DNA from: CAWBLP01 sp963789495
GTDB taxonomy: Bacteria > Pseudomonadota > Alphaproteobacteria > Acetobacterales > Acetobacteraceae
Direction of reading: 5' to 3'
NCBI GenBank assembly: GCA_963789495.1
Contig: CAWBLP010000007.1
Coordinates: 62,001 to 126,000, forward strand
DNA length: 64,000 nucleotides
Of this stretch, positions 17,868-25,592 are shown piece after piece; positions within the stretch are counted from its first letter, which is position 1; each line of letters begins with the position of its first letter. The notes beneath the pieces were generated by a model, which was not told where the DNA came from, did not search any database, and was given only the letters and a program-made list of their open reading frames with translations. Made by a program: the position numbers and the translations under genes.

Positions 17868-18436
17868 CGCGGCGGCTGGTCCGCGTTCGACTGCTGGTCG
17901 CGCTGCTGATGGTCGCGTTTCCGCTGCTTGCGCAGGCGCAGCGGCCGGATCAACGGCAGGAGTCCATCAACAGCCTGCTGGATGCGTTGAAGAACGTGCC
18001 GAGCGAGGAGATGGCGGCGCCAATCGAGGCTGAGATCCGCAAACTGTGGGTGACGGCCGGCTCGCCGGCGGTGACCCTGTTGATGAGCCGTGGTCTGCGC
18101 GAGTTGAAGGCGGGCGACGACGACCAGGCGATCGAGGATTTCGGCAGCGCGATCACGTTGGATCCGACCCTGGCCGAGGCGTATCATCAACGCGCAATCG
18201 CTCGCTACCATGCCGGCGATACGCCTGGTGCGATTGCCGATATCGAAGCGACCCTGCGGCAGGAACCTCGCCATTTTGCCGCGCTGGAGACGCTGTCGCA
18301 CATCGCCGAAGCACGCGAGAACTGGAAGGGGGCGTTTGAGGCCTGGCGGAAGGTGCTGGAGATCGATCCTAAGACGGAGGGCGGCGAGGATCGGTTGAAG
18401 GAGCTCAAACGCAAGGCATTCGGCGAGGAAACCTGA
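17864..18436 (+). CDS. exported TPR-repeat protein
   Basis: The protein has 190 residues. An N-terminal signal peptide (RVRLLVALLMVAFPLLAQAQ) is followed by about three tetratricopeptide repeats: SRGLRELKAGDDDQAIEDFGSAI, YHQRAIARYHAGDTPGAI and WKGAFEAWRKVLEIDP. It is probably periplasmic. The start overlaps the glcF stop (ATGA), so it is the last gene of the glc operon. Its role there is unknown; a scaffold for the oxidase or an unrelated passenger are both possible. Confidence 0.85.
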   Translation: MTRRLVRVRLLVALLMVAFPLLAQAQRPDQRQESINSLLDALKNVPSEEMAAPIEAEIRKLWVTAGSPAVTLLMSRGLRELKAGDDDQAIEDFGSAITLDPTLAEAYHQRAIARYHAGDTPGAIADIEATLRQEPRHFAALETLSHIAEARENWKGAFEAWRKVLEIDPKTEGGEDRLKELKRKAFGEET

Positions 18437-18437
18437 A

Positions 18438-18498
18438 CAGAGCCCCGCGGTCTCTGCCACCCCAGGCGCGAGTGGGTGGCACAGGTCGCGGGACTCTG
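18438..18498. terminator. long inverted repeat between convergent genes (bidirectional terminator-like)
   Basis: The left arm begins CAGAG then CCCCGCG and ends TGCCACCC; the right arm reads GGGTGGCA through CGCGGG to CTCTG. They form a long, slightly imperfect stem with a loop of about ten bases. It fills the 63-base gap between the TPR gene and the YecA-like gene, whose 3' ends face each other. No strong T tract is present. Confidence 0.65.
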
Positions 18499-18499
18499 C

Positions 18500-19084
18500 T
18501 CAGTCAGTGTCGCGGCGCCAGAAGGCGAACAGGCCTTGCACACAGGTCGGCAGCACGATTTCCGCCTGCTCCATCAGGTTGTCGAGCATGTCGTCGGGCA
18601 GGACCGCGTCATCGAGGCGGATATCCGGTTCGGCCATGCCGGCGATGATGCCGATCGGGATCAGCAGCATGGCATTTTCCTCGTCGCGCAGCACCGCATG
18701 CCAGGCTGCGGGACGCAAAGCCACGGCCTGCATGAAGCCGACCGCCCAATCTTCCACGACGACGTTTCCGGTCAGATCCTCCCAGAACACCGGCGCGTAG
18801 TCGGCCGGGTCATAGGCCAATGCGGCGGCGATCTCTGCATGACGGCCGACGATGGTGCCGATGATTGCGGCCGAGTGATCCGAATTGGCGAATGCAGGCG
18901 CCTCGCCGCCCCAGACGACAGGCAGTGCCTCGGTCCAATCGATCGCGGTTGGACCGGCGACGATGCCGGCGAGGAAACCGTCGAGTTGCGACAGGTCCAT
19001 GCACTCGGAAGGCGCCTGATCGGAGGTGAGATAGGCTTCTAAGACGTCCAGGCTGACCGGTAGGTTTCGCTGAGCTTGTGCCAT
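18500..19084 (-). CDS. YecA/UPF0149-family protein
   Basis: The protein has 194 residues. The N-terminal half carries LDVLEAYLTSDQAPSECMDLSQLDGFLAGIVAGP, the characteristic segment of YecA/UPF0149 proteins. WAVGFMQAVALRPAAW follows in the middle. The C-terminal SEC-C zinc motif found in some relatives is absent. I chose the ATG at 19084 (MAQAQRNL), preceded by GGCGGAG; an upstream in-frame start adds 64 unconserved residues. The function of this family is poorly defined. Confidence 0.82.
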   Translation of the reverse strand: MAQAQRNLPVSLDVLEAYLTSDQAPSECMDLSQLDGFLAGIVAGPTAIDWTEALPVVWGGEAPAFANSDHSAAIIGTIVGRHAEIAAALAYDPADYAPVFWEDLTGNVVVEDWAVGFMQAVALRPAAWHAVLRDEENAMLLIPIGIIAGMAEPDIRLDDAVLPDDMLDNLMEQAEIVLPTCVQGLFAFWRRDTD

Positions 19085-19326
19085 CACGCTCCGCCGCAAG
19101 TGGGCGCGGCCGAATTGCCGCTTCGATGTTGTCTGCCGGTATATAGGTCCGATTTCCTGACCTGCCGTGTGCAATGCCAGTGGCAGGGCGTCGCTCCCTG
19201 ACGATCGCGGAGGAACGTCGGGCCTTGCGGACAGAGCGGTGGCATCGATTCTCAGCACCCGGCGGCTGCTTGCCATTGGACCAGGATACCCCAGCTACCC
19301 AAATAGAACCCGAGGAGTGTTGTGCC

Positions 19327-19725
19327 ATGGCCGAGATCCCGGCTGCCTTCCTGGACCTCATGCAGGACAAGAAAGTGTTCGCCCATCTGGCGACCGTCAT
19401 GCCGGACGGCTCGCCGCAGGTGACGCCGGTCTGGTTCGATTACGCGGATGGGCATGTCCGCGTGAACACCGCGAAAGGGCGGGTCAAGGCGCGCAACATG
19501 CAGGAGGGGACACGCGTGGCGCTGTCCCTGATCGACCCCGACAATGCCTATCGCTATGCCCAGATCCGCGGCCGGGTGGTGCGAGCGACCGAGCAGGGCG
19601 CAGACGCGCATATCGACTCGCTGGCCAAGAAGTACCTCGGCAAGGACAAATACCCGTTCGCCCGTGCCGGCGAGGTGCGGGTCATTTACGAGATCGAGCC
19701 CCTCGCCGTTCAGACGATGGGTTGA
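19327..19725 (+). CDS. PPOX-class (pyridoxamine phosphate oxidase-like) split-barrel protein
   Basis: The protein has 132 residues with the split-barrel flavin-binding pattern: FAHLATVMPDGSPQVTPVWFDY, then VRVNTAKGRVKARNM, then VALSLIDPDNAYRYAQIRGRVV. Family members bind FMN, F420 or heme. The cofactor here is unknown, but the spacing matches the deazaflavin/FMN group often named TIGR03618-like. The ATG at 19327 follows GAGGAG. It is divergent from the YecA-like gene. Confidence 0.85.
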   Translation: MAEIPAAFLDLMQDKKVFAHLATVMPDGSPQVTPVWFDYADGHVRVNTAKGRVKARNMQEGTRVALSLIDPDNAYRYAQIRGRVVRATEQGADAHIDSLAKKYLGKDKYPFARAGEVRVIYEIEPLAVQTMG

Positions 19726-19900
19726 ACTCGCAGCCAGGAGCCGCGGCGAGGGCTGGCTCGTAGCAGGGGCGGGCTCACGGCCGGGGCGAGCTTGCGGCGG
19801 GGCCCGCGACGGGTGCAGCCTCGCCACCAGCGTGACCCTGGCGGCACCGCGCCTCCGGTAGTTCGATGCTGCGGCCCGTCCGGGGAACGTCGTGGCGGCG

Positions 19901-20566
19901 TCAGGAGTTGGGTTGACCTGACTCCGGGTTCGCCTCCGCGGTTGCGGCTGCATCCGCTTCCATGGCGCCGTCGGGCGACGGCATCTCCGGGCGGCGAGGC
20001 CGGCGCAGCGCCGCCCGTGCCAGCCCCAGGGCAGCCCGTTCATCCAGCAAGGCTGCAATCGGACCCGCCGGCGATCCGACACCCGCTCCGCCGGGTGTGC
20101 CGGCGATCGAGGACGCCGGCCCCGAGGGCAGGCCCTGAAGCACCGAACTGGCATGTCGCATGGCGTCAGCGCCGGCCACGGCCAGGGCGGGGTTTGGCGG
20201 CGTCGGTGGCCGGCTGGTCTCCGCCATGTCGTTGGGGCCGTCTCCTCGGGTGAAGCCGGTCGCAGAGTTCGGTCGCACCGGCAATTCCCGGTAGTCGGGC
20301 GCGGTATCCGGGTCGTCTGAGGCGGCTTGCGATATGGTCTTGCCGAAATGCACGAACGGGTAGCCGGGTGGAGCCCCGGAGGATCCTTCCGGCACCAGCA
20401 CTGCTCTGAGTTTCAGCGTATCACGGCCGAACATCGCACTCGCGTGACTCGACCCGATGCCTGATGCCGATTGTCCTTCGGGACCCTGCGGATTCTCCCC
20501 TTCCGGGACGATGACGGCGTTCAGCCTGATCGTGTTGTGGCCGAAGGGACGGGATGAATCGCTCAC
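19901..20566 (-). CDS. hypothetical protein with two N-terminal repeats
   Basis: The protein has 221 residues and starts with GTG at 20566. Residues 8-24 (FGHNTIRLNAVIVPEGE) and about 46-62 (FGRDTLKLRAVLVPEGS) are copies of one short motif, FGxxTxxLxAVxVPEG. The rest is proline-, glycine- and alanine-rich and looks disordered. A good promoter directly upstream supports it as a real gene despite no recognised family. No clear ribosome binding site is visible, so a leaderless-like or weakly translated message is possible. Confidence 0.6.
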   Translation of the reverse strand: MSDSSRPFGHNTIRLNAVIVPEGENPQGPEGQSASGIGSSHASAMFGRDTLKLRAVLVPEGSSGAPPGYPFVHFGKTISQAASDDPDTAPDYRELPVRPNSATGFTRGDGPNDMAETSRPPTPPNPALAVAGADAMRHASSVLQGLPSGPASSIAGTPGGAGVGSPAGPIAALLDERAALGLARAALRRPRRPEMPSPDGAMEADAAATAEANPESGQPNS

Positions 20567-20593
20567 GGCACACCATCTGAGATAATGTTATTA

Positions 20594-20622
20594 TTGATAA
20601 CTAACTCTTGGCGCTGTGTCAA
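20594..20622 (-). promoter_or_regulatory. sigma70-type promoter for the repeat-containing hypothetical gene
   Basis: On the minus strand a perfect -35 TTGACA (20622-20617) and a -10-like TATCAA (20599-20594) are separated by exactly 17 bases. They sit in an AT-rich island rare in this DNA. The transcript would start near 20587, about 20 bases before the GTG start at 20566. Confidence 0.65.
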
Positions 20623-20732
20623 GCCGCTACCGACTGATGTCGTCAGCGCGGGACAGACAAGGGGCTGTGCGGAGCCACGGTCGGGAGCTCGGTGCTCGGA
20701 CCCAAAAAGCGGTAGTCAGAGAAGAACTGCGG

Positions 20733-21548
20733 TCAGATTGCCGGCATGGATTGCGACAGGCGCCCGCCGAGACGCACCGCGTCGACCCGCCGCGCCAGAC
20801 CGGTGGTGTCGTCGGTTTCCACGAAGACGCCACAGACCGTGGCCTCGCCTTCAGCCGGAGCCAGCCGCTCCCCCGGCATCTTGCGCCAGAACCGCAGCGT
20901 CGCCGCTTCCTTCGCCATGCCGATCACGCTGTCATAGTCGCCCGACATCCCCGCATCCGACTGGAACGCCGTGCCGCCCGGCAGGATCTGATGGTCCGCC
21001 GAGGGGCAATGCGTGTGCGTGCCGACCACCAGGGACACCTGGCCGTCCAGGAAATGGCCGAAGGACATCTTCTCGCTGGAGGCCTCCGCATGCAGATCGA
21101 CCACGATCGCCGCGACGGTCACGCCCAGCCGGTACTTCGCAATCGCGGCTGCCGCGCCACGAAACGGGCAATCCAGCGGGTCCATGTACAGCCGCCCCAT
21201 GGCTTGCAGCACCAGGGCGCGCCGACCGTCCGCCAGCGTGACCAGCACCGAGCCGGCGCCGGGTGTGCCCAGCGGGAAGTTCAGCGGGCGGATCAGCCGG
21301 GGCGTCTCGGCGATGTAGGGGATGATTTCCTTGCGATCCCACGCGTGATTGCCCAGCGTGATCACGTCGGCCCCGGACTTGAACAGGGCCGTTGCCATAT
21401 CCGGCGCCAGGCCGAACCCGTGCGAGGCATTTTCCGCATTCACTACGGCCAGGTCGATCCGCAGCGCCTCGCGCAACCGCGGCAGCGCGGCGGCAACCGC
21501 TTCCCGACCGGAGCGGCCGACGACATCGCCAATGAACAGGATGCGCAT
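20733..21548 (-). CDS. YmdB-family metallophosphoesterase
   Basis: The protein has 271 residues. It has the metal-binding motifs FIGDVVGRSGRE, VVNAENASHG, LGNHAWDRKEI and VGTHTHCPSADHQILP, the signature set of YmdB-type (TIGR00282) phosphodiesterases. Characterised members hydrolyse 2',3'-cyclic nucleotides and affect RNA turnover. The ATG directly abuts the stop of the cyclo-ligase gene, so it is cotranscribed with it. Confidence 0.92.
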   Translation of the reverse strand: MRILFIGDVVGRSGREAVAAALPRLREALRIDLAVVNAENASHGFGLAPDMATALFKSGADVITLGNHAWDRKEIIPYIAETPRLIRPLNFPLGTPGAGSVLVTLADGRRALVLQAMGRLYMDPLDCPFRGAAAAIAKYRLGVTVAAIVVDLHAEASSEKMSFGHFLDGQVSLVVGTHTHCPSADHQILPGGTAFQSDAGMSGDYDSVIGMAKEAATLRFWRKMPGERLAPAEGEATVCGVFVETDDTTGLARRVDAVRLGGRLSQSMPAI

Positions 21549-22127
21549 TCACTCGTCCTTGCAGCGGATAACGCCGCGCTCGGTGGCCACGGCAGCCAAT
21601 GGCACATCGTAGGGGCCAATCGGAACCGCATCCACCTGCTGCACCGCATAGGCGCAACCGAGCGTGAAGCGGCCGGGCAGGGCAGCGAGTGTCCGATCGT
21701 AGTAGCCGGCGCCATAGCCCAGGCGATAGCCATGACGGTCGAACGCGAGCAGCGGGACCAGCAGGAAGTCCGGCTCACGTTCCAGCCCGGTCGGGCGCAC
21801 GGTGCCGAAGCGTTCGGGTACCAACGGGGCTCCGGGCTGCCAGAGCCGGAAGCTGAGCGGATTGCCGCGGCGCGGCGTGACCGGCAGGACGATGGGATGC
21901 CCGCGCGCCTGCAAGGCGGAGAGCAGGGGGCGCACATCGATTTCCTGGCCGATGGGCCAGAAGCCGGCAACCGTTGCGCCGGCCGGCGGCGGGCAGTCCC
22001 GCACCACATGCGTGGCCAGGGCAGCGCCGCTAGCGGTGGGATCGCAGCCCTCACGGGCAGCAATTGCGTGTTGCCGCGCTGCCTGTTTGGCTCGATCGAG
22101 ATCGGAGACTGAGTGCGGAGCCGCCAT
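21549..22127 (-). CDS. fau: 5-formyltetrahydrofolate cyclo-ligase
   Basis: The enzyme has 192 residues. The ATP- and folate-binding segments are present: AKQAARQ near the N-terminus, FWPIGQEIDVRPLL, and the C-terminal LLVPLLAFDRHGYRLGYGAGYYDRTLA. It converts 5-formyl-THF to 5,10-methenyl-THF. I chose the ATG at 22127; the open frame continues upstream through the 6S RNA and zapA region without meaning. Its position just downstream of 6S RNA and zapA is the conserved ygfA/fau arrangement of proteobacteria. Confidence 0.93.
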   Translation of the reverse strand: MAAPHSVSDLDRAKQAARQHAIAAREGCDPTASGAALATHVVRDCPPPAGATVAGFWPIGQEIDVRPLLSALQARGHPIVLPVTPRRGNPLSFRLWQPGAPLVPERFGTVRPTGLEREPDFLLVPLLAFDRHGYRLGYGAGYYDRTLAALPGRFTLGCAYAVQQVDAVPIGPYDVPLAAVATERGVIRCKDE

Positions 22128-22146
22128 GGCCGTTGGCGTCTCATCC

Positions 22147-22277
22147 TCCCAAGGCCTGCGTTTGCAGGTGGGCGCCAGATACCGAGACCAAGATCCCGAC
22201 AGAGCCAGCTCCCGAGGAGGATGCTTAGTGGCCCTGGGGATGATTTGCCTGTCGCACCGGGCAGCCCCGCAGGCGAT
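22147..22277 (-). ncRNA. ssrS: 6S RNA
   Basis: The gap between zapA and fau holds a structured sequence. The terminal arms GCCTGCG (from 22274) and CGCAGGC (ending at 22154) pair perfectly and enclose about 107 bases. Complementary purine- and pyrimidine-rich stretches flank a central unpaired region. zapA - 6S RNA - 5-formyl-THF cyclo-ligase is a classic conserved order. 6S RNA mimics an open promoter and binds the housekeeping RNA polymerase. The ends are approximate. Confidence 0.82.
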
Positions 22278-22279
22278 AC

Positions 22280-22618
22280 TTAGGGTGCTTCCAGCCCCGC
22301 CGCAATCTCCTCGGCGCGCTTTGCCATGCGGCTGAGCCGGCGGCCGAGCTTGGCGTCGGGGGATGGCGGGGGGCTTCCCGCGGCCTGGACCGCGGCTTCG
22401 GCGGTCGCGATCTTCTGTTCCATCTCGAACATGTCGTCCGCCATCAGCAGCGCGGCCATCACCAGCATGCGGGCCTCGCCGCTCTGGCCGACGGTTGCCT
22501 TGATGGTGTCGATCCGCCGTTCCACCTGCGCGGCCATGGCCTGCAGATGCTGCTCCTCCCCATCGCGACAGCCCATCGTGTAGGCATATCCGTTGATGCG
22601 GAGGGTCACTTGCGCCAT
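22280..22618 (-). CDS. zapA: cell division protein ZapA
   Basis: The protein has 112 residues. The N-terminal VTLRINGYAYTMGCRDGEEQHLQAMAAQVERRI is the ZapA globular domain. It is followed by the coiled-coil part (ARMLVMAALLMADDMFEMEQKIATAEAAV). ZapA binds FtsZ and stabilises the Z ring. The ATG at 22618 is the family start. It lies 23 bases after a small acidic-protein gene on the same strand. Confidence 0.92.
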   Translation of the reverse strand: MAQVTLRINGYAYTMGCRDGEEQHLQAMAAQVERRIDTIKATVGQSGEARMLVMAALLMADDMFEMEQKIATAEAAVQAAGSPPPSPDAKLGRRLSRMAKRAEEIAAGLEAP

Positions 22619-22641
22619 CGATCCAATCCTTCCGTCCGCGC

Positions 22642-22905
22642 TCAGTCTTGCCGGCTGCCAAGCGCCGCGCGCAATCTATCGATCAATATGTCGAGTCGCG
22701 CGGCAATTTCTTCGACCGGCAGCGCGCGATCGTCCGGCTCGCCAGCGTCCTGCATCCCAGCGTCCTGCATCCCGGCGCCCTGCATCAGGCCGTCGTGCAT
22801 CAGGGCGGAGGCGGCCTGGTTCGGCGCGGCGAGCAACGCAATGCGCTCCAGGGCGGCTTCCAGCCGCGCCGCGGCTTCGGCCGCGTCGTCGGTCTCGCTC
22901 GCCAT
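22642..22905 (-). CDS. small acidic coiled-coil protein with MQDAG repeats
   Basis: The protein has 87 residues and starts with an ATG at 22905 after AAGG/GGGAGA. It has an alpha-helical N-terminal stretch (AARLEAALERIALLA) and C-terminal helix (EEIAARLDILIDRLRAALG). Between them lies a short repeat read as LMQGAGMQDAGMQDAG, encoded by a 15-base tandem repeat. Small helical proteins beside zapA occur in other alphaproteobacteria. I cannot name this one, but a role near cell division is a fair guess. Confidence 0.7.
   Translation of the reverse strand: MASETDDAAEAAARLEAALERIALLAAPNQAASALMHDGLMQGAGMQDAGMQDAGEPDDRALPVEEIAARLDILIDRLRAALGSRQD
22744..22803. repeat. four 15-bp tandem repeats inside a coding region
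   Basis: Two identical units (AGCGTCCTGCATCCC at 22744 and 22759) are followed by two diverged ones (22774 and 22789). The period of 15 keeps the reading frame, so copy-number change would alter protein length by five residues per unit. Confidence 0.85.
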
Positions 22906-22973
22906 CGCCTTGCAGGTCTCCCTTTGGTTCAATCCAACTGCACTGAAAGCGACCCGCCGCTGCAAGGTCAAGC

Positions 22974-23402
22974 ATGTCACTTCCCCCTGCCGTCATCGTA
23001 CACAGTCTTGATCAGGCGCGCAGCGCTCTGGCGGCGGGTCTTCCGGTCACATTGCTGTCCGCGCCCGGCGCCGCAAGCTACGCCGGCTGCGCCTGGTGGC
23101 GGGCGCTGGTGCGCCAGGCGCGGGCCGGTGGTCCCGCGCTGATGGTCGCCGACATCCTGGATTGCGGTGATGCCTCGGGCCAGGCGCTGGCGGCGCTGCG
23201 GATCGGGCAGCAGCGCCTGGTGCTCGCGGCCAGCGCGCCAGGCCGCGATGCCGTCGCGGCCGCCGCGACCGTCCAGGGCGCCAGGCTCTACCTTCGCCCC
23301 CCTCCAGCGTTGGATCTGGCGACCCGAGGCGCCGCCTGCCGGCTACACGATTGGCTGCAACTGCGAACCACCCCGGGTGACACAGGGCCAGCCCTGAGCT
23401 AG
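22974..23402 (+). CDS. hypothetical conserved-type protein upstream of aldolase
   Basis: The protein has 142 residues and is alanine- and leucine-rich with no signal peptide. Segments such as VTLLSAPGAASYAGCAWWRALV and ALMVADILDCGDASGQALAALRIGQQRLVL look like alternating strands and helices of a soluble alpha/beta protein. It is divergent from the zapA operon and 40 bases upstream of the aldolase gene, so probably cotranscribed with it. I do not recognise the family. Confidence 0.65.
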   Translation: MSLPPAVIVHSLDQARSALAAGLPVTLLSAPGAASYAGCAWWRALVRQARAGGPALMVADILDCGDASGQALAALRIGQQRLVLAASAPGRDAVAAAATVQGARLYLRPPPALDLATRGAACRLHDWLQLRTTPGDTGPALS

Positions 23403-23442
23403 GAGGTTTGCCACCAGCCAATTTGAGAGAAGGGACAAGCCC

Positions 23443-24363
23443 ATGCGCGTCACCCAGAAGGTGAAGAAGATCCTGGACTGGTACGAAGGCGACCCGCCCG
23501 GGGTCAAAGCCAAACTCGCCCGCATCCTGTGCACCGGAAAGCTCGGCGGCACCGGTAAAATGGTGATCCTGCCCGTCGATCAGGGCTTTGAGCATGGTCC
23601 GGCACGCAGCTTCGCCCCCAATCCGCCGGCGTATGACCCGCATTACCATTACCAACTCGCCATCGAGGCCGGGCTGAACGCCTATGCCGCACCCCTCGGC
23701 ATGATCGCGCAGGGTGCCGATACGTTCGCCGGGCAGATCCCGACCATCCTGAAGTGCAACAGCAGCAACTCGCTGGCCACCAACAAGGACCAGGCGGTGA
23801 CCGCCGGCGTGAAGGACGCGCTGCGTCTCGGCTGTGCGGCGATCGGCTTCACCATCTATCCAGGCAGCGAATTCGCCTTCGCCCAGATGGAGGAACTGCG
23901 CGAACTGACCGAGGAAGCCAAGGCCAGCGGCCTCGCCGTCGTGGTGTGGAGCTACCCGCGCGGCCCCAACCTGGACAAGGCCGGTGAGACGGCGCTGGAC
24001 ATCTGCGCTTATGCCGCACAGATGGCGGCGCTGATGGGCGCCAACATCATCAAAGTGAAGCCGCCAACCGCGGTGATCAGCCTGGATGCGGCGAAGAAGA
24101 CCTACGAGCAGGCCAAGCTGGACACCTCCACCCTGGCCAAGCGGGTCGAGCACGTGATGCAGGCCTCGTTCGCCGGCAAACGTATCGTGGTGTTTTCCGG
24201 CGGCGAGGCGAAAGACCTCGACGGCGTCTATGACGAGGTCCGCAACATCCGCGACGGCGGTGCCAATGGCAGCATCATCGGGCGCAACACCTTCCAGCGC
24301 CCGAAGGAAGTCGCGCTGGAAATGCTGGGCAAGATCATCGACATCTACCTCGGCAAAGCCTGA
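23443..24363 (+). CDS. fbaB: class I fructose-bisphosphate aldolase (DhnA/FbaB type)
   Basis: The enzyme has 306 residues. It has LPVDQGFEHGP near the N-terminus, VVVWSYPRGPNL, ANIIKVKPPT with the Schiff-base lysine region, and RIVVFSGGEAKD plus GGANGSIIGRNTFQRP for phosphate binding. This is the archaeal/FbaB class I aldolase, which cleaves fructose-1,6-bisphosphate without a metal. The ATG at 23443 follows GAGAAGGGA. thiE follows after three bases. Confidence 0.94.
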   Translation: MRVTQKVKKILDWYEGDPPGVKAKLARILCTGKLGGTGKMVILPVDQGFEHGPARSFAPNPPAYDPHYHYQLAIEAGLNAYAAPLGMIAQGADTFAGQIPTILKCNSSNSLATNKDQAVTAGVKDALRLGCAAIGFTIYPGSEFAFAQMEELRELTEEAKASGLAVVVWSYPRGPNLDKAGETALDICAYAAQMAALMGANIIKVKPPTAVISLDAAKKTYEQAKLDTSTLAKRVEHVMQASFAGKRIVVFSGGEAKDLDGVYDEVRNIRDGGANGSIIGRNTFQRPKEVALEMLGKIIDIYLGKA

Positions 24364-24366
24364 GCG

Positions 24367-25020
24367 ATGGCGGAGATGGGCGGCGGCCAGGAGGGCTGCC
24401 GCATCTATCTGATCACGCCGCCGCGGCTGGACCCGACCGCCTTCGCCGACCACCTTTCGGCGGCGCTGGATGCCGGGGACGTCGCGGCGGTGCAGCTGCG
24501 TCTCAAGGACGTGTCGGACGACGACTGGCGGCGCGCGATCGATGCGCTGCGGCCGGTCACTCAGGCGCACGCCGTCGCGTTCCTGCTGAACGACCGGGCC
24601 GATCTGGTGCGGCAGACCGGCTGCGACGGGGTGCATGTGGGGCAGGAAGATCTGCCGGCGCGCGAGGCGCGGGCGCTGATCGGGCCGGACCTGACCTTGG
24701 GTGTCACCTGCAAAGGCAGCCGCGACCTGGCCATGCAGGCCGGTGAGGACGGAGCCGATTATGTCGCGTTCGGCGCGTTCTTCCCGTCCGGAACAAAGGA
24801 TGTCAGCCGCTTCATCGAGCCGGAAATCCTGCACTGGTGGTCGGAGCTGATGGAGCTGCCGTGCTGCGCCATCGGTGGGATTTCCGCTGAGAATTGCGCG
24901 CCGCTGGTGCGGGCGGGGGCCGATTTCCTCGCGGTGGTCGGCTGCGTCTGGAACCATCCCGACGGACCGGCCGCCGGCGTGCGGGCGTTGAACGCAGCGA
25001 TTGCAGCAGCGGAGCGATGA
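24367..25020 (+). CDS. thiE: thiamine-phosphate synthase
   Basis: The enzyme has 217 residues and a TIM-barrel pattern: YLITPPRL, AVQLRLKD, FLLNDRADLVRQTGCDGVHVGQEDLPAREAR, DYVAFGAFFPSGTKD and CCAIGGISAENCAPLVRAGADFLAVV. It joins HMP-PP and thiazole phosphate to thiamine phosphate. The ATG at 24367 follows the aldolase stop directly. The stop overlaps the start of the GAF-domain gene. No TPP riboswitch is visible upstream, as expected for an internal operon gene. Confidence 0.93.
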   Translation: MAEMGGGQEGCRIYLITPPRLDPTAFADHLSAALDAGDVAAVQLRLKDVSDDDWRRAIDALRPVTQAHAVAFLLNDRADLVRQTGCDGVHVGQEDLPAREARALIGPDLTLGVTCKGSRDLAMQAGEDGADYVAFGAFFPSGTKDVSRFIEPEILHWWSELMELPCCAIGGISAENCAPLVRAGADFLAVVGCVWNHPDGPAAGVRALNAAIAAAER

Positions 25021-25493
25021 TGCAGCGAATTCTCGACGCGCATGCCGATACGGATCAGCCGGGTGCAACGCTGCGCGCCATTGACGCGGTGCTGGCCGAG
25101 ACGCCCGGCCACATCCTGTTCACCGTGTTGGTGCACCATCCGGCGCTGCGGCAATCCGAGCGGTTCTACTCCAACCAGCCGCAGGCCTATCCGATCGGCG
25201 GGCGCAAGCCGGTGACCGATTCACCCTGGATGCAGCGGGTCATCCATGGCGGCCAGCCCTATATCGGCCGCACCCGTGAGGATGTCGCCGCGCATTTCTA
25301 CGACCATGAGCTGATCCACTCGCTGGGCTGCGACAGCATCCTCAACATGCCGGTGCGGTGGCGCGGCCAGACCATGGGAACGCTGAACCTGTGCCATCAG
25401 GCCGGCCATTACGACGAGGCGCATCTGCCGCAGATGCGGCTGGTGGCGCAGCTCGCCTTGCCCGCGCTGCTGCTGATCACCAGGCAAGTCTGA
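25017..25493 (+). CDS. GAF-domain protein
   Basis: The protein has 158 residues, essentially a single GAF-like domain: TLRAIDAVLAE, FTVLVHHPALRQSERFYSNQP, then GCDSILNMPVRWRGQTMGTLNLCHQAGHYDEAHLPQMRLVAQLALPALL. The tail with an LG-S-x-L-N-MPV block and GTLNL is typical of GAF proteins that bind small ligands. No output domain is present. The start overlaps the thiE stop (ATGATG). Confidence 0.8.
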   Translation: MMQRILDAHADTDQPGATLRAIDAVLAETPGHILFTVLVHHPALRQSERFYSNQPQAYPIGGRKPVTDSPWMQRVIHGGQPYIGRTREDVAAHFYDHELIHSLGCDSILNMPVRWRGQTMGTLNLCHQAGHYDEAHLPQMRLVAQLALPALLLITRQV

Positions 25494-25497
25494 AACC

Positions 25498-25592
25498 ATC
25501 TCCTCTGCGCAGGCTGGAGAGGGGCCCAATGCACGTCCCGTCCGGCTGCCGGAACGGCCCCTCCCGCGCAGGCGGGAGAGGCGGGACACGGG
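25498..25592. repeat. REP-like palindromic repeats between convergent genes
   Basis: Two related palindromic units, each built on a CGCAGGCnGGAGAGG core, lie between the GAF gene and ompW. The second (near 25558-25582) can fold as CCTCCCGC against GCGGGAG. They probably end transcription from both sides and resemble dispersed REP-type elements. Confidence 0.6.

Noticed and set aside
24200..24366. TPP riboswitch before thiE
   Set aside because: The space is coding sequence of the aldolase and lacks the conserved TPP motifs.
23047..25068. Very long minus-strand open frame opposite aldolase and thiE
   Set aside because: The plus strand carries two unmistakable enzymes; the minus frame has shadow composition.
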